From: an uncultured Eubacteriales bacterium
GTDB lineage: Bacteria > Bacillota > Clostridia > Oscillospirales > Acutalibacteraceae
Direction of reading: 5' to 3'
DNA: 44,355 nucleotides
Assembly: GCA_900315605.1 (NCBI GenBank)
Contig: OMZU01000022.1
Location: 1-44,355 of the forward strand
Part shown: one piece after another, positions 1 to 11,784 of the stretch
Layout: each line of letters begins with the position of its first letter
Numbering within the stretch: the first letter of the stretch is position 1
The notes under the pieces: generated by a model
What the model saw: only the letters and a program-made list of their open reading frames with translations
What the model was told of the DNA's origin: nothing
Database searches by the model: none
Translations under genes and position numbers: made by a program

Positions 1-2
1 AC

Positions 3-3000
3 GCGGCTTTTGACGGCTGTAATTCATTGCAGTCAATTACAATTCCCGATGGTGTAACAAGTATTCCGGAATATGCATTCCAAAACTGTACTTCGCTTGA
101 GACAGTTTCTTTCGGAAGCGGAGTAAACAGTATTTCGGGTACTGCATTTTTGAACACAACTTCGCTCAGCGAAATCAATGTATCCGAGAACAACTCGGTG
201 TACGCGAGCATGAGCGGCGTGCTCTACAACAAGGCGATGACCGAGATCATTCTTTCGCCCAAGAACAAAGAGGGCGAAATCATAATCCCAGACACGGTAA
301 CAACGATCAAAGATTACGCTTTCCAGAACAGCCCCAACCTGACGTCTGTTGTTATCGGCAAAAATGTTGAAACTGTCGGAGCCTATGCGTTCAGCGGCTG
401 TCCGAACCTTGAATCCGTAACATTCAAAAACAACAGCGAGATCTCAAAGACGATCGGCGAATATGCTTTTGCGGACTGCACAAAGCTTTCGAGCATTGAT
501 TTCGGCAATGCCGTTAAGTCAATCGGCAATTATGCATTCAAAAGGACAGCTTTTACAGAGCTGGTTTTCCCTGACAGTCTTGAAACGATCGGGGATTATG
601 CGTTCACGCCATATCTTTATAATGATTACGGTAACGTATATCAAAGTCAGCTTTTAAGCGTGACCTTTGGTTCAAACTTAAAATCAATCGGTAACTACGC
701 CTTTGTATACAATAATAAGCTTACTGAGCTGGTTATTACGGGCAATAAGCTGACTAATATAGGAAGTTATGCTTTTCGTGATTGCGACGCGCTCACAAGC
801 GTTGAAATAAGCGGTAATAAGACAATATTTAAAAGCGGCGCGTTCTATCAGTGCGACAATCTTGAAACTGTCACACTAAGCGGAGTAGAAGCTCTTAACA
901 GCAACGATGTATTTGAATACTGCTATAAGCTCAAAACATTTACTGCTGATAACAGACTGAAAACAATCGGAAACTATGCTTTCCACGGTGACAAGCTTCT
1001 TGAAACAGCAAATATCGGAACAGGTGTAACTTCAATCGGATATGCAGCCTTTAGCGGTTGTAACGCATTGAAATCAATTGCGATCCCTGACGGTGTTACA
1101 ACTTTGTCAGATAGTTCATTTGATTCTTGTAAAGCTCTTGCGACTCTTTCGCTGGGTAGCGGAGTAAAAACAATTTCAACAACTGCTTTTGTTAATGCAA
1201 ATGCCCTTGAAAATATCACTGTTTCCGAGGCTAACGAGAATTTCAAAAGCGTTGACAATGTTTTATATTCCAAGGACGGCAAAACTCTTGTGCTCTTCAA
1301 AAAGGGTATGACCGGCGAATACACTATTCCCGAAGGAGTAGAAACAATTGCTCCATATGCTTTCCATAATTGTAAGCTTTCCAAGGTTACAATTCCGGTG
1401 GGAGTAAAAACAGTTTCCGATTACGCTTTCCAAAACAGCCCTAACCTTACAGAGGCTGTTTTTGAGGATAGCGATAACGCTAACAAGGTTATAGGCAACT
1501 ACGCCTTTGCGGATTGTACAAATCTTGCAAGTGTTGACTTCGGAAACGCGGTCAAGTCGATCGGTAACTTAGCGTTCAGAAGATCTGCTATAGCAGAGCT
1601 TGATTTTCCTGATAGTCTTGAAACGATCGGAGAATACGCATTCACACCGTATACCGACTACAGCGGAAACTATCGTGAAAGCCAGCTGCAAAGTGTGAGC
1701 TTTGGCGAAAACCTAAAATCAATAGGTTACCGCGCATTCACAGCTAATAATAAACTTACAGAGATCAAGATCACCGGCGGACAACTGACAAGTCTCAGTG
1801 CTTACGCGTTTTATAATTGTGACGCACTGACAAACATAGAAATCAACGGTAATAATGCCGTTATCGAGAATTATGCGTTCGAGAATTGTGACAAGCTTAA
1901 AAATGTTACACTCAACGGTGTGGCAACTATCCGTTATGACGCTTTTCAGTATTGCCGTGCTCTTGAAACCGTTAATATGTCGAACGACGTAAAGACGATC
2001 GAGAGCGACGCATTCTATTCTTGCCCTGCACTCAAAGAGGTTGTTCTCAGCAAGAATCTTGAAAGTGCGGCGAACCGCGTATTCACAGGCTATTCCAACA
2101 TGACAGTATACTGCTACGAGGATACATATTCTCACGAGTACGCGCTTACCCTCAATAACGTTGAGATCAAGTTCATTCTTGACAACTACTATGTAACAAA
2201 CCTCAGAGCCGTAAATCTTGCAAGCCAGAGCGCGACCTTCGCGTGGGGCAAGCCAAAGGGCTTTGACAACATCGACCACTACATCATCAGCAAAAACGGC
2301 GTAAAGTATGACGAGACAAACTCGCTTTCATACACCGACACCGGACTTGCTCCAGGAGAAACCCACACCTACGGAGTAAAGGCTGTTGATTCCGACGGTA
2401 TCATCTCCGAGGAAAAGACCCTCGAGGTTACCACAGCCTGCACATCTGTAGAAAGGATCGTGCTCCCCAACAACGACATCACCATCGGCGGACTCTTTAA
2501 GGTTAAGCTCACCGCAGTTATGGAAAACAACCTTTCAAAGTCCGGCGCAACAGCAAAATTCACCTACAGCGCAGACGGCGAGACCTGGTCAGACGCCTGC
2601 ACCGCATCCGTGCTTCCCGACGGCGTAAGCTACGTTGGCTACTGGGATCTCAAGGACGTTAGAACAGGCGAATACATGCTCAGATTCACCCTCACCGACA
2701 AGGACGGCGGCGAGAGCTTCAAGGATACTCAGGTTATCGTTGACAGAACTCACCCGGCGGCGATCGACGAGGTGACAGTAACTCCGCTCGAAACCTCGAT
2801 CAACCTTGCATGGCAGATCTCCAAGGAATATGATACAAGGATCTACAGGATCTACCGCAAGGCTTCAGGCGAGGACGAGTTCGAGCTTATCAGCGAGATC
2901 AGAAACAGAAACACAACAACATATTCAGACAAAAACGTAGAAGAAGGCGTGACCTATGAGTACTATGTTGTAGGAACCGATTCATTCGGTCAGGAAAGCC

Positions 3001-6000
3001 TCACATACGAAATCGTATCGGCAGGTATCATCGACGATTCGATCGCTCCTGCGTTCACAAGCATTTATCCTGCTTCAAACAACTTCATCTACGGCAGCAA
3101 AAAGTTCACTGTAAACGCAACGGATAACGTAGGCGTAACCAAAATCGAGCTTTATTATTCACAGGATTCAACCGTTCCCAACGAGGAGTGGACGCTCTTT
3201 GCTTCTCATAACGGAAGCGTGTTCGACGAATATGTTGACACCTCCGTTATCCCGGACGGCGAGGTATTTGTAAAGGCAAAGATCTACGACGCAAACAACA
3301 ACTTTGTATATTCACCTGCCTACAGATACTATTCCGACAACACCGGACCCGAAAAGGTTCAGAATGTGACCTGCGTTCAGGCGATCGGAACTATCGTAAC
3401 GCTTTCTTGGGATGAAATCAGCGACAATGACCTCCACCACTATGTAGTAGAGGTTCAAAACTCAAACAACGGTTGGGACTGGGCTGCCCAGACCTCGTCA
3501 ACAAACGGCGTAAACATCAAGAACCTCAAGCCCGAAACCGAGTATACCTACCGCGTTGTGGGCTACGACAAGTTCAACAACCGCGGCGTGGTTTCAGACC
3601 CGATCACAGTAACGACCGCGGCAGACACCGAGGCTCCGCTTATCACAAGCATCTCACCACAGCCCGGCTATTACAACAATAAGATTTCACTGCAAATCTA
3701 TGCTAAGGACGACTACAGGGTAACAAACCTCACAGTCCAGACCTCAACAGACAAGAATAACTGGAGCAACGTTGCTAATCTCACAGCGGACAATCCGTCA
3801 ACCGGAGTGAACTTCCGCCACGAGCTCAGCCTTGCGAATTATGAAGAAGGCTCGCTCTATGTAAGAGGCATCGCAAAGGACAGCTACGGCAACACAACTC
3901 CAACAAACGAAGCTACTGTTTATGAGTACGTGGTTGACAGAACAGCTCCTGCGGTTCCGGTCGGAATCAGCGCGGCTTCTGCGGCTCCTGAGGATACAGG
4001 CTCCTGCTACGTAAACGTTTCGTGGAACCCTGTAACTGACGACGACAGCTTCAGCTACTACAACGTTTACAGAAGCGATTCAGAGAACGGCGACTACACG
4101 CTCATAAAGGGCAGACTCAACACAGTCAACACCTACGACAACAGCGTTGAGTACGGCAAGACCTATTTCTATAAGGTTGAAGCCGTTGACAAGGCAGGCA
4201 ATGTAAGCGAAAAATCCGCAGCAGTTTCCTGCAAGGTCAAGGACGACGAGGAAGCACCGGTGATCTACAGCGTATCACCCGTAAGCGGAACATATATCGG
4301 CGCAAAGAACAGCGTGATCTCAGTTGCGGCTTCCGACAATGCAAGACTTGACACTCTCAAGGTCGAATACAAGACAAACGGCTTGTTCAGCAGCTTTACA
4401 ACTCTCAGAGAGGTAACAGGCAACGCAAAGAACAACTGCGAGATCAAGGTAACTCTCCCGATCGAGGAGCTTGACAACGAAACAGAAGTAACTCTCAAAA
4501 TCACCGCAGCCGACGCTTCGGGCAATCAGGCAGAAGAAAAGACAGTTACCTACACGATCGACAAGGAAGCAGCTGAGATCAAAGACCTCGAACTCACAAA
4601 GACCGAGGACAACATCTACACCGCAAGCTGGACAACAGACGATGAAGATGTAAGCTACTTCTACGTTTACAAAAAGACAGCCAACGACAGCGATTATACA
4701 CTCTATGATTCTGTAATGGCTCAGACAGGAAAAACAAGCTACAGCTACACCGACGAGGAGATCACCCTTGCCGACAGAAGCGTAGGCTACAAGATCGAAT
4801 CCTACGACAGAACCGGCAACACAGCGACAGCGCAGACCGAAATGCTGGGCGTTACCGGCATGATAAAGCCTACCGCGATCATCGACTGTCAGCCGACAAT
4901 GGTATTCGGCAGCGAATATCTCTTTGACGGAACAGGCTCGGTTGACGACGGCGGCATCACAAGCTATGAGTTCAACTTCGGCGACGGCACCGACCCCGTT
5001 GTCAACGCCGAGGGCACAACAACTCACGTTTACAACGAGCAGGGCGAATACACCTTCACTCTCACAGTAACAGACACCGACGGCAACACCGACACAGTTA
5101 CAAAGCAGATCACCGTAACAGGCAGAGAGCTTGTAAGCAAGGTTTATGTAACCGTTAAGGACGACAAGAACAATGCTATGCCCAACACAGACGTTTACGC
5201 AGACCTCGGTGAGACAAACCAGCAGCACGCATATACAAATTCCTCCGGTCTCGCAACCTTTGAGCTTCCGGTAGGAACACACATCATTTCTTCCTACAAG
5301 AACAGCGACTATCTGCCGATCAAGCGTTCGATCGCGGTAACAGGCAACGACATTCAGCTCACTCTTGTACTCATTAACGAGCCGATCGTAACAGGTGAGT
5401 TCGAGATCCACAAGATGACCTTTGACGAGATCGTAGCCGCAGGCATCGACATCAACGCGGCTGAGAACAGAAACGTTGTAAAGATCAACGTAACTCTCGT
5501 TTATGAGGCTGTTCCGATCAAGTCCCAGATCATCTGGAACGGTAAGGAAGTAAAGGCAGAGCCGATCTATGTCAAGTCATCAAACGGCAAGACGCATAAG
5601 CTCACTCCGTATGTAATCGGCGGAGGCGGCGGAGGCGGCTTCGGCGGAGGCGGCGGAGGCGGAATCGACAACCCGACCGTAATCTATATCGACGTTCCGG
5701 TTGAGTTCTCCTACCTCAAAGAGTTCTTCGACGTTAAGCTCCATATCCTCAACCACGCTTCCGAAGATTTCAGCCTGCTTGACAGCACGGTTAAGCTCAA
5801 CGTTCCCGAGGGACTCACAGTAGTTAATACAAACTATTCTTCATCAAAGGCTACCGTATATATCGGCGAGATCCAGGGTCAGACCCAAAAGACAGTTTCG
5901 TGGGTTCTCAGAGGCGACAAGCCCGGAACTTATGATATTTCGGCTGACTTCCTCGGAATGCTCTCCTACTTCAACGAGCCGATAGCGGCTAAGTTTGTCG

Positions 6001-9000
6001 CGGATGAACCGATCGTTGTTCAAGATTCGTCCTCGATCAACGTTGAGGTAGAGGCTTCACAGACCTCCTTCGGCGGAACTATTTTCTATAACACGGTCAT
6101 CGAAAACACAGGCGACTTTGCTCTCGAAGCGTTCCAGTGGGTTCCGCTGATTGAATCCTTTGCAGACGAATATGTTGATGCAGACGGAAATCATTACGAA
6201 ATGACCGAGCAGAGAACGGTTCTCGCTCCGGGTGAAAAGTTCATCTACCACTACTTTACAAAGGTTGGCAGATTGTACAAGTACATAGGAAACATTGTTG
6301 ACGATATGAACTCCAACGGAGCTCAGGTAAAGGTAACCACCTATCCGGCTGAGCACTTCCTCGACCTCTACTACGAGAAGTTCCCGGAGGAAGCAGGAAA
6401 CTATGTATTCTATATAAAAGACAAGAACGACAACGATATCAGCGGCGCAAAAATCAAGCTTAACGACGAGGTTGAGTTTGAAAGCAACAACAAGGGAATG
6501 ACACTTGTCAGCCCGGAGGAAAGACAGGATATTCTCAGCGACAGACTCATTGTTTCAAAGGAAGGCTACTACACTTACGACAGCAACTTTGAGGGAGTCC
6601 AGCTTGGAACAAACAAGCATGTCACTCTGTATAGTCTTGACGACTTTGTTGTTGAGGACGTTCTTCTTGACGGCAAGAGCGCGGTAACCGAAACAAGGAT
6701 GATTGCCACAAATGACGTTGACAGCAAGGGCAATCCCAAAAACATAACCTTTACCGCAACGATCTACGGAAACGTTAAAGAATTTGATATTTACCAGGGC
6801 GACAACAAAATCACAAGCGTAGGCAAAAACATCGATGCTTCCAAGCATCTGTATCAGGTGATTTGCCCGGCGTCAGACTTTACGGTTGGCGAGCCTGTTG
6901 AATTCAGAACAAAGGCAACAGACGGCAGAGAGATAAATGTTGAGCTTCGCACAAGAACTATCGAGGTCAATCTGAATCCCGATATCAGTCTTCCTACCGA
7001 TAATTTCCACATTGAAGTAAACAGTCCGGAATTTGAGTGGCTCAACGGCTATAGCTTTGACTTTGCTCTCAACGACAGCATGGGACTTTCGGTAGAATAT
7101 GACCGCAAGGAGCAAAAGGTTACTGTAGGACTTAATATTGACGCGGTAACCTGGGAGCAGGTCAAGAAAAACGCCGGCAAGGACGACGACGATGATGACG
7201 ACGAGCCGTACAGCTTTGACACTGTTCAAAAGTTTAACAACTATACCGGAACCTCAATGTATAAGGAAATCACCAAGGCGATAGAAAAGGAATTCAACGA
7301 GGCAAAGAACAGCAAGCCGGATAAGTTCGCACCCGGAAAAATCAACATTTTCGTTCAGGGCGCGCTTGAGTTTGATGTTAAGGACGACGGCAAGCTTGAG
7401 CTTTCGGGTTCCTCACTCAGTATAGGAGCGACCTTCGGAATCGAGTGGGATACAACCTTTGTAGTAGGCGTTGTTCCGCTTACCGCAAGCGTCGGAGTAT
7501 CAAGCACGATGGGAGTGGGAACTTCCTTTGAACACACAGTAGAAAACTATATTCCAAAGATCCACATGGCAGAGGCTTCTTTGAACCTCGAAAGTGAGAT
7601 TGAACTTAGTATAGGCGTTGGCGTATCTGTTCTTTCGGCAGGCGTTTACGGAAGCGTAGGAGCGGAGTCAACAATCGTTCTCTACAGCAAGACAGAGCCG
7701 GCAGGTTTAAAGGAAGCGAAGATAAATGGCGAATTCGGCGTATACTTCAAGTTTATATTCTTTGAAGAAAAGTGGCCGATAGTAAGCGGCGAATTCCAGC
7801 TCTATCCTCCCAAATATTCAAATGATTCTGTCGGAAAGGGATATAACCCCGACCTCTACACCGTAAACACCGACATCATGTCGCTCAACCCCTACTGGGC
7901 AAGTCCCGTTGCGACAAGCGTTGGCACAACAACCATGCTTGACAATGCATACTCCGGCACACCTGCTCAGATCGCGGTTTGCGGCAACAAGGCAGTAATG
8001 GTTTATCAGGGCGTAGACAGAAATGCCGACAACGTAGCAAACGCACTCGCACTTTACTACAGCGTTTACAACCCCGAGACCATGAACTGGTCAGTACCCA
8101 AAAAGCTCGATTCCAACCAGCAGGCTGACATCGACTTCACCCTCGTTTCAAACGGCGACAAGGCATATGTGCTCTATACTCAGGCTAACAGCGAGCTTTC
8201 CGAGGATATCGGAATTTTCGACGTAACCAAGAAGATCGACGTATATACGGCAGAGTTTGACAGCAGCACCGAGACCTTCTCAGGCTTTGACAGACTCACA
8301 AACGACGAGAGCTACGATACTATCCCCGTAATCAAGACGATCGGCGGCTCGCCCACAGCGGTTTGGACAAGCAACTCTGAGGGCAGTCCGTTCCTCAGCG
8401 AGGGCACAAATTCGATCAAGCTCAGCAAGCTCGAAAACGGCGAGTGGTCTGCTCCTCAGACAGTTGTTTCAACAGAGGACGCGATCATCAACTGCGACGT
8501 TGTTGCATCCGACAGAACACCTGTTGTGGTTTACACAACAGACGCTGACGGCGACCTTGTAACAGCAGACGACAGAAATCTTTACGTTCTCAACACCGCA
8601 AACAACGAGAGCCAGACGATCGCTCAGGGCGTTACCTCTGCGGTAGAGATCGGCGAGCTAATGGGCAACAACGTTGTAATGTGGTACGATAACGGCGAAA
8701 TGAAGCAGTACAACGCAAAGACCTCTGTGATCACTTCGATCGACGGAATCCCGTCGGCAGCAGCTAAGGAATTCAAGATCGCTTCCGACGAAAACGGAAA
8801 CAATGCGCTCGTATTCGTTAGCGAAGGCACGATTTATGCAAAATATCTCAACACCGAAACAGGAAGCTGGAGCGAGCCGATCGCAGTCGCTTCTTCGGAA
8901 AACAACATTGAGAATATTTCGGCAGAATACGTAAACGGCAAGCTCAACGTGACCTACTACGACACAAAGGTGACAGACAGCGAGAGCATGGCTACTCAGT

Positions 9001-9896
9001 CCGACCTCAAGACAGCGGTAGCAGCAAACACTCCAAAGCCCGAGATCACCTCGGCAAGCGTAGACCACGAGAATCTTGTTCTCGGACAGGAAGCCGAAAT
9101 GCAGGTAACTGTAAGAAACAGCAGCTCTGCTCCGACAGGAAATCTGAGCTTCACCGTAACAAACTACGACGGCACGGTTCTCGGCAGCTTTACCACAGAG
9201 AACGTATCCCTCAACGCAGGCGAGAGCCAAGACTTTGTTGTACCGTTCACAGTACCGGACGATATCGTAAACCGTGATGTAAAGGTTACAGTAACCGACA
9301 GCACCAAGACAGGCGTATCCTCAAAGAACGTCAAGCTTGCGGTCGTTGACTACGGCGTAAACGCATCACAGATCTACGACGGCGACAAGGAATACATCAA
9401 GGCAGTCGTATACAACAACACAAACTACACCTCACCTGCGACCCTTGAGGTTTACAACAGATTCACAGACGAGGTGCTCTACTCGACCAACATTTCAAAG
9501 GTAGAGAAGAACTACCCCGTGACCGCAAAGATCGAAATAGACAACAGCTATATCGACAAGAACGGCTACATCTCGGTAAGGATCGTAACCAAGGCAGAGG
9601 ACAGCTTTGAAACGGATAATACAGACATGTTCCAGTACATTCCTAAGGATGCGTTCGACACCCCCGACCTGCTGATAGGCGACGTAAACCTTGACGGCGA
9701 GGTTGATATCAACGACGCAACCGAAATTTCAAAGTATCTGGTAAATCTTATTACGCTTGAGGGCAAGGCTCTTGCAACAGCCGACGTAAACGGCGACGCA
9801 GACATTGACATCAACGACGTAACCTGCATCCAGAAGTACCTCGCAAAATTCACAAGCTACGGAAACTGCGGTCAAAAACTGACCTCACGTGTATGA
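3..9896 (+). CDS. Giant secreted BspA-like LRR / FN3 / PKD / dockerin protein (5' truncated)
   Basis: The frame is open from the left window edge, so the true start and any signal peptide lie upstream; the TTG at 27 is internal. Residues below count from 27. About 1-700 are BspA/LRR_5 repeats of the form IPDGVTSIxxYAFxxC. Then come FN3-type modules (about 719-803, 914-1001, 1110-1200, 1306-1407, 1515-1607) alternating with Ig-like spacers, a PKD domain (about 1611-1700, with FNFGDGTDP), a carboxypeptidase-regulatory-like fold (about 1702-1788), a poly-Gly hinge (about 1864-1881), an Asp run (about 2387-2394), a region resembling a BNR/sialidase-type propeller (about 2625-3001), CARDB-like Ig modules and a C-terminal type I dockerin (about 3215-3289; GDVNLDGEVDINDATEISKY and DVNGDADIDINDVTCIQKYL). 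I infer a non-catalytic adhesin or scaffold-docked protein; no catalytic domain was recognised. Dockerins bind cohesins of a cellulosome scaffoldin. A strong terminator follows. Confidence 0.9.
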   Translation, partial: AAFDGCNSLQSITIPDGVTSIPEYAFQNCTSLETVSFGSGVNSISGTAFLNTTSLSEINVSENNSVYASMSGVLYNKAMTEIILSPKNKEGEIIIPDTVTTIKDYAFQNSPNLTSVVIGKNVETVGAYAFSGCPNLESVTFKNNSEISKTIGEYAFADCTKLSSIDFGNAVKSIGNYAFKRTAFTELVFPDSLETIGDYAFTPYLYNDYGNVYQSQLLSVTFGSNLKSIGNYAFVYNNKLTELVITGNKLTNIGSYAFRDCDALTSVEISGNKTIFKSGAFYQCDNLETVTLSGVEALNSNDVFEYCYKLKTFTADNRLKTIGNYAFHGDKLLETANIGTGVTSIGYAAFSGCNALKSIAIPDGVTTLSDSSFDSCKALATLSLGSGVKTISTTAFVNANALENITVSEANENFKSVDNVLYSKDGKTLVLFKKGMTGEYTIPEGVETIAPYAFHNCKLSKVTIPVGVKTVSDYAFQNSPNLTEAVFEDSDNANKVIGNYAFADCTNLASVDFGNAVKSIGNLAFRRSAIAELDFPDSLETIGEYAFTPYTDYSGNYRESQLQSVSFGENLKSIGYRAFTANNKLTEIKITGGQLTSLSAYAFYNCDALTNIEINGNNAVIENYAFENCDKLKNVTLNGVATIRYDAFQYCRALETVNMSNDVKTIESDAFYSCPALKEVVLSKNLESAANRVFTGYSNMTVYCYEDTYSHEYALTLNNVEIKFILDNYYVTNLRAVNLASQSATFAWGKPKGFDNIDHYIISKNGVKYDETNSLSYTDTGLAPGETHTYGVKAVDSDGIISEEKTLEVTTACTSVERIVLPNNDITIGGLFKVKLTAVMENNLSKSGATAKFTYSADGETWSDACTASVLPDGVSYVGYWDLKDVRTGEYMLRFTLTDKDGGESFKDTQVIVDRTHPAAIDEVTVTPLETSINLAWQISKEYDTRIYRIYRKASGEDEFELISEIRNRNTTTYSDKNVEEGVTYEYYVVGTDSFGQESLTYEIVSAGIIDDSIAPAFTSIYPASNNFIYGSKKFTVNATDNVGVTKIELYYSQDSTVPNEEWTLFASHNGSVFDEYVDTSVIPDGEVFVKAKIYDANNNFVYSPAYRYYSDNTGPEKVQNVTCVQAIGTIVTLSWDEISDNDLHHYVVEVQNSNNGWDWAAQTSSTNGVNIKNLKPETEYTYRVVGYDKFNNRGVVSDPITVTTAADTEAPLITSISPQPGYYNNKISLQIYAKDDYRVTNLTVQTSTDKNNWSNVANLTADNPSTGVNFRHELSLANYEEGSLYVRGIAKDSYGNTTPTNEATVYEYVVDRTAPAVPVGISAASAAPEDTGSCYVNVSWNPVTDDDSFSYYNVYRSDSENGDYTLIKGRLNTVNTYDNSVEYGKTYFYKVEAVDKAGNVSEKSAAVSCKVKDDEEAPVIYSVSPVSGTYIGAKNSVISVAASDNARLDTLKVEYKTNGLFSSFTTLREVTGNAKNNCEIKVTLPIEELDNETEVTLKITAADASGNQAEEKTVTYTIDKEAAEIKDLELTKTEDNIYTASWTTDDEDVSYFYVYKKTANDSDYTLYDSVMAQTGKTSYSYTDEEITLADRSVGYKIESYDRTGNTATAQTEMLGVTGMIKPTAIIDCQPTMVFGSEYLFDGTGSVDDGGITSYEFNFGDGTDPVVNAEGTTTHVYNEQGEYTFTLTVTDTDGNTDTVTKQITVTGRELVSKVYVTVKDDKNNAMPNTDVYADLGETNQQHAYTNSSGLATFELPVGTHIISSYKNSDYLPIKRSIAVTGNDIQLTLVLINEPIVTGEFEIHKMTFDEIVAAGIDINAAENRNVVKINVTLVYEAVPIKSQIIWNGKEVKAEPIYVKSSNGKTHKLTPYVIGGGGGGGFGGGGGGGIDNPTVIYIDVPVEFSYLKEFFDVKLHILNHASEDFSLLDSTVKLNVPEGLTVVNTNYSSSKATVYIGEIQGQTQKTVSWVLRGDKPGTYDISADFLGMLSYFNEPIAAKFVADEPIVVQDSSSINVEVEASQTSFGGTIFYNTVIENTGDFALEAFQWVPLIESFADEYVDADGNHYEMTEQRTVLAPGEKFIYHYFTKVGRLYKYIGNIVDDMNSNGAQVKVTTYPAEHFLDLYYEKFPEEAGNYVFYIKDKNDNDISGAKIKLNDEVEFESNNKGMTLVSPEERQDILSDRLIVSKEGYYTYDSNFEGVQLGTNKHVTLYSLDDFVVEDVLLDGKSAVTETRMIATNDVDSKGNPKNITFTATIYGNVKEFDIYQGDNKITSVGKNIDASKHLYQVICPASDFTVGEPVEFRTKATDGREINVELRTRTIEVNLNPDISLPTDNFHIEVNSPEFEWLNGYSFDFALNDSMGLSVEYDRKEQKVTVGLNIDAVTWEQVKKNAGKDDDDDDDEPYSFDTVQKFNNYTGTSMYKEITKAIEKEFNEAKNSKPDKFAPGKINIFVQGALEFDVKDDGKLELSGSSLSIGATFGIEWDTTFVVGVVPLTASVGVSSTMGVGTSFEHTVENYIPKIHMAEASLNLESEIELSIGVGVSVLSAGVYGSVGAESTIVLYSKTEPAGLKEAKINGEFGVYFKFIFFEEKWPIVSGEFQLYPPKYSNDSVGKGYNPDLYTVNTDIMSLNPYWASPVATSVGTTTMLDNAYSGTPAQIAVCGNKAVMVYQGVDRNADNVANALALYYSVYNPETMNWSVPKKLDSNQQADIDFTLVSNGDKAYVLYTQANSELSEDIGIFDVTKKIDVYTAEFDSSTETFSGFDRLTNDESYDTIPVIKTIGGSPTAVWTSNSEGSPFLSEGTNSIKLSKLENGEWSAPQTVVSTEDAIINCDVVASDRTPVVVYTTDADGDLVTADDRNLYVLNTANNESQTIAQGVTSAVEIGELMGNNVVMWYDNGEMKQYNAKTSVITSIDGIPSAAAKEFKIASDENGNNALVFVSEGTIYAKYLNTETGSWSEPIAVASSENNIENISAEYVNGKLNVTYYDTKVTDSESMATQSDLKTAVAANTPKPEITSASVDHENLVLGQEAEMQVTVRNSSSAPTGNLSFTVTNYDGTVLGSFTTENVSLNAGESQDFVVPFTVPDDIVNRDVKVTVTDSTKTGVSSKNVKLAVVDYGVNASQIYDGDKEYIKAVVYNNTNYTSPATLEVYNRFTDEVLYSTNISKVEKNYPVTAKIEIDNSYIDKNGYISVRIVTKAEDSFETDNTDMFQYIPKDAFDTPDLLIGDVNLDGEVDINDATEISKYLVNLITLEGKALATADVNGDADIDINDVTCIQKYLAKFTSYGNCGQKLTSRV
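42..2030 (+). repeat. Tandem ~1.04 kb duplication inside the LRR region
   Basis: Two LRR super-blocks align in order. Both begin with IPDGVT (about nt 42 and nt 1080). Both then contain YAFQNSPNLT, GNAVKSIGN, FPDSLETIG, YAFTPY and a NNKLTE stretch in the same order. The period is about 346 codons. The second block ends in a capping segment that lacks the YAFxxC pattern. This is an in-frame internal duplication that has since diverged. Confidence 0.75.
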
Positions 9897-9948
9897 TTTG
9901 ATCCTGCAAGTTTAGTAATTGCTGAATTGATTCCCTAAAATATTCAGA

Positions 9949-9987
9949 CCCCTGCAATCAGATAGGTTGCAGGGGTATGATTTTTTT
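9949..9987 (+). terminator. Rho-independent terminator of the dockerin gene
   Basis: A nine-base-pair stem (CCCCTGCAA with TTGCAGGGG, loop of nine) is followed within five bases by a run of seven T. It sits about 50 bases after the stop of the LRR/dockerin gene and before the promoter of the GH53 gene, so the two dockerin genes are separate transcription units. Confidence 0.85.
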
Positions 9988-10064
9988 AGAGGGCATTGTA
10001 GGGTATGTGACTTTTGATTTCCAAATAATTTATCTGATCGCATAACAATAACACAAAAATTTGA

Positions 10065-10093
10065 TTGACTATTAAAAATATTTATGCTATATT
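10065..10093 (+). promoter_or_regulatory. Promoter of the GH53 galactanase
   Basis: TTGACT at 10065-10070, a 17-base spacer and TATATT at 10088-10093, with a TG two bases before the -10 (extended -10). It lies about 43 bases upstream of the start codon. Confidence 0.6.
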
Positions 10094-10108
10094 TATGATA
10101 GAAGATGA

Positions 10109-11683
<1,575 letters not shown>

Positions 11684-11784
11684 CTTTGGTTCTGATTTCA
11701 TATGCTTTTCTGTAACGATCGGGAGCCCCTCGGGGTTTCCGACAGCAATTATCGCCGCGGCGGTATAATTACGGAGGCTGTGAA

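Noticed and set aside
4320-5411. 363-aa minus-strand open frame inside the giant gene
   Set aside because: It lies fully antisense to a well-supported coding region, has no RBS and its composition (Cys/Val/Leu rich) is typical of a shadow frame. Similar antisense frames across the window were left out for the same reason.
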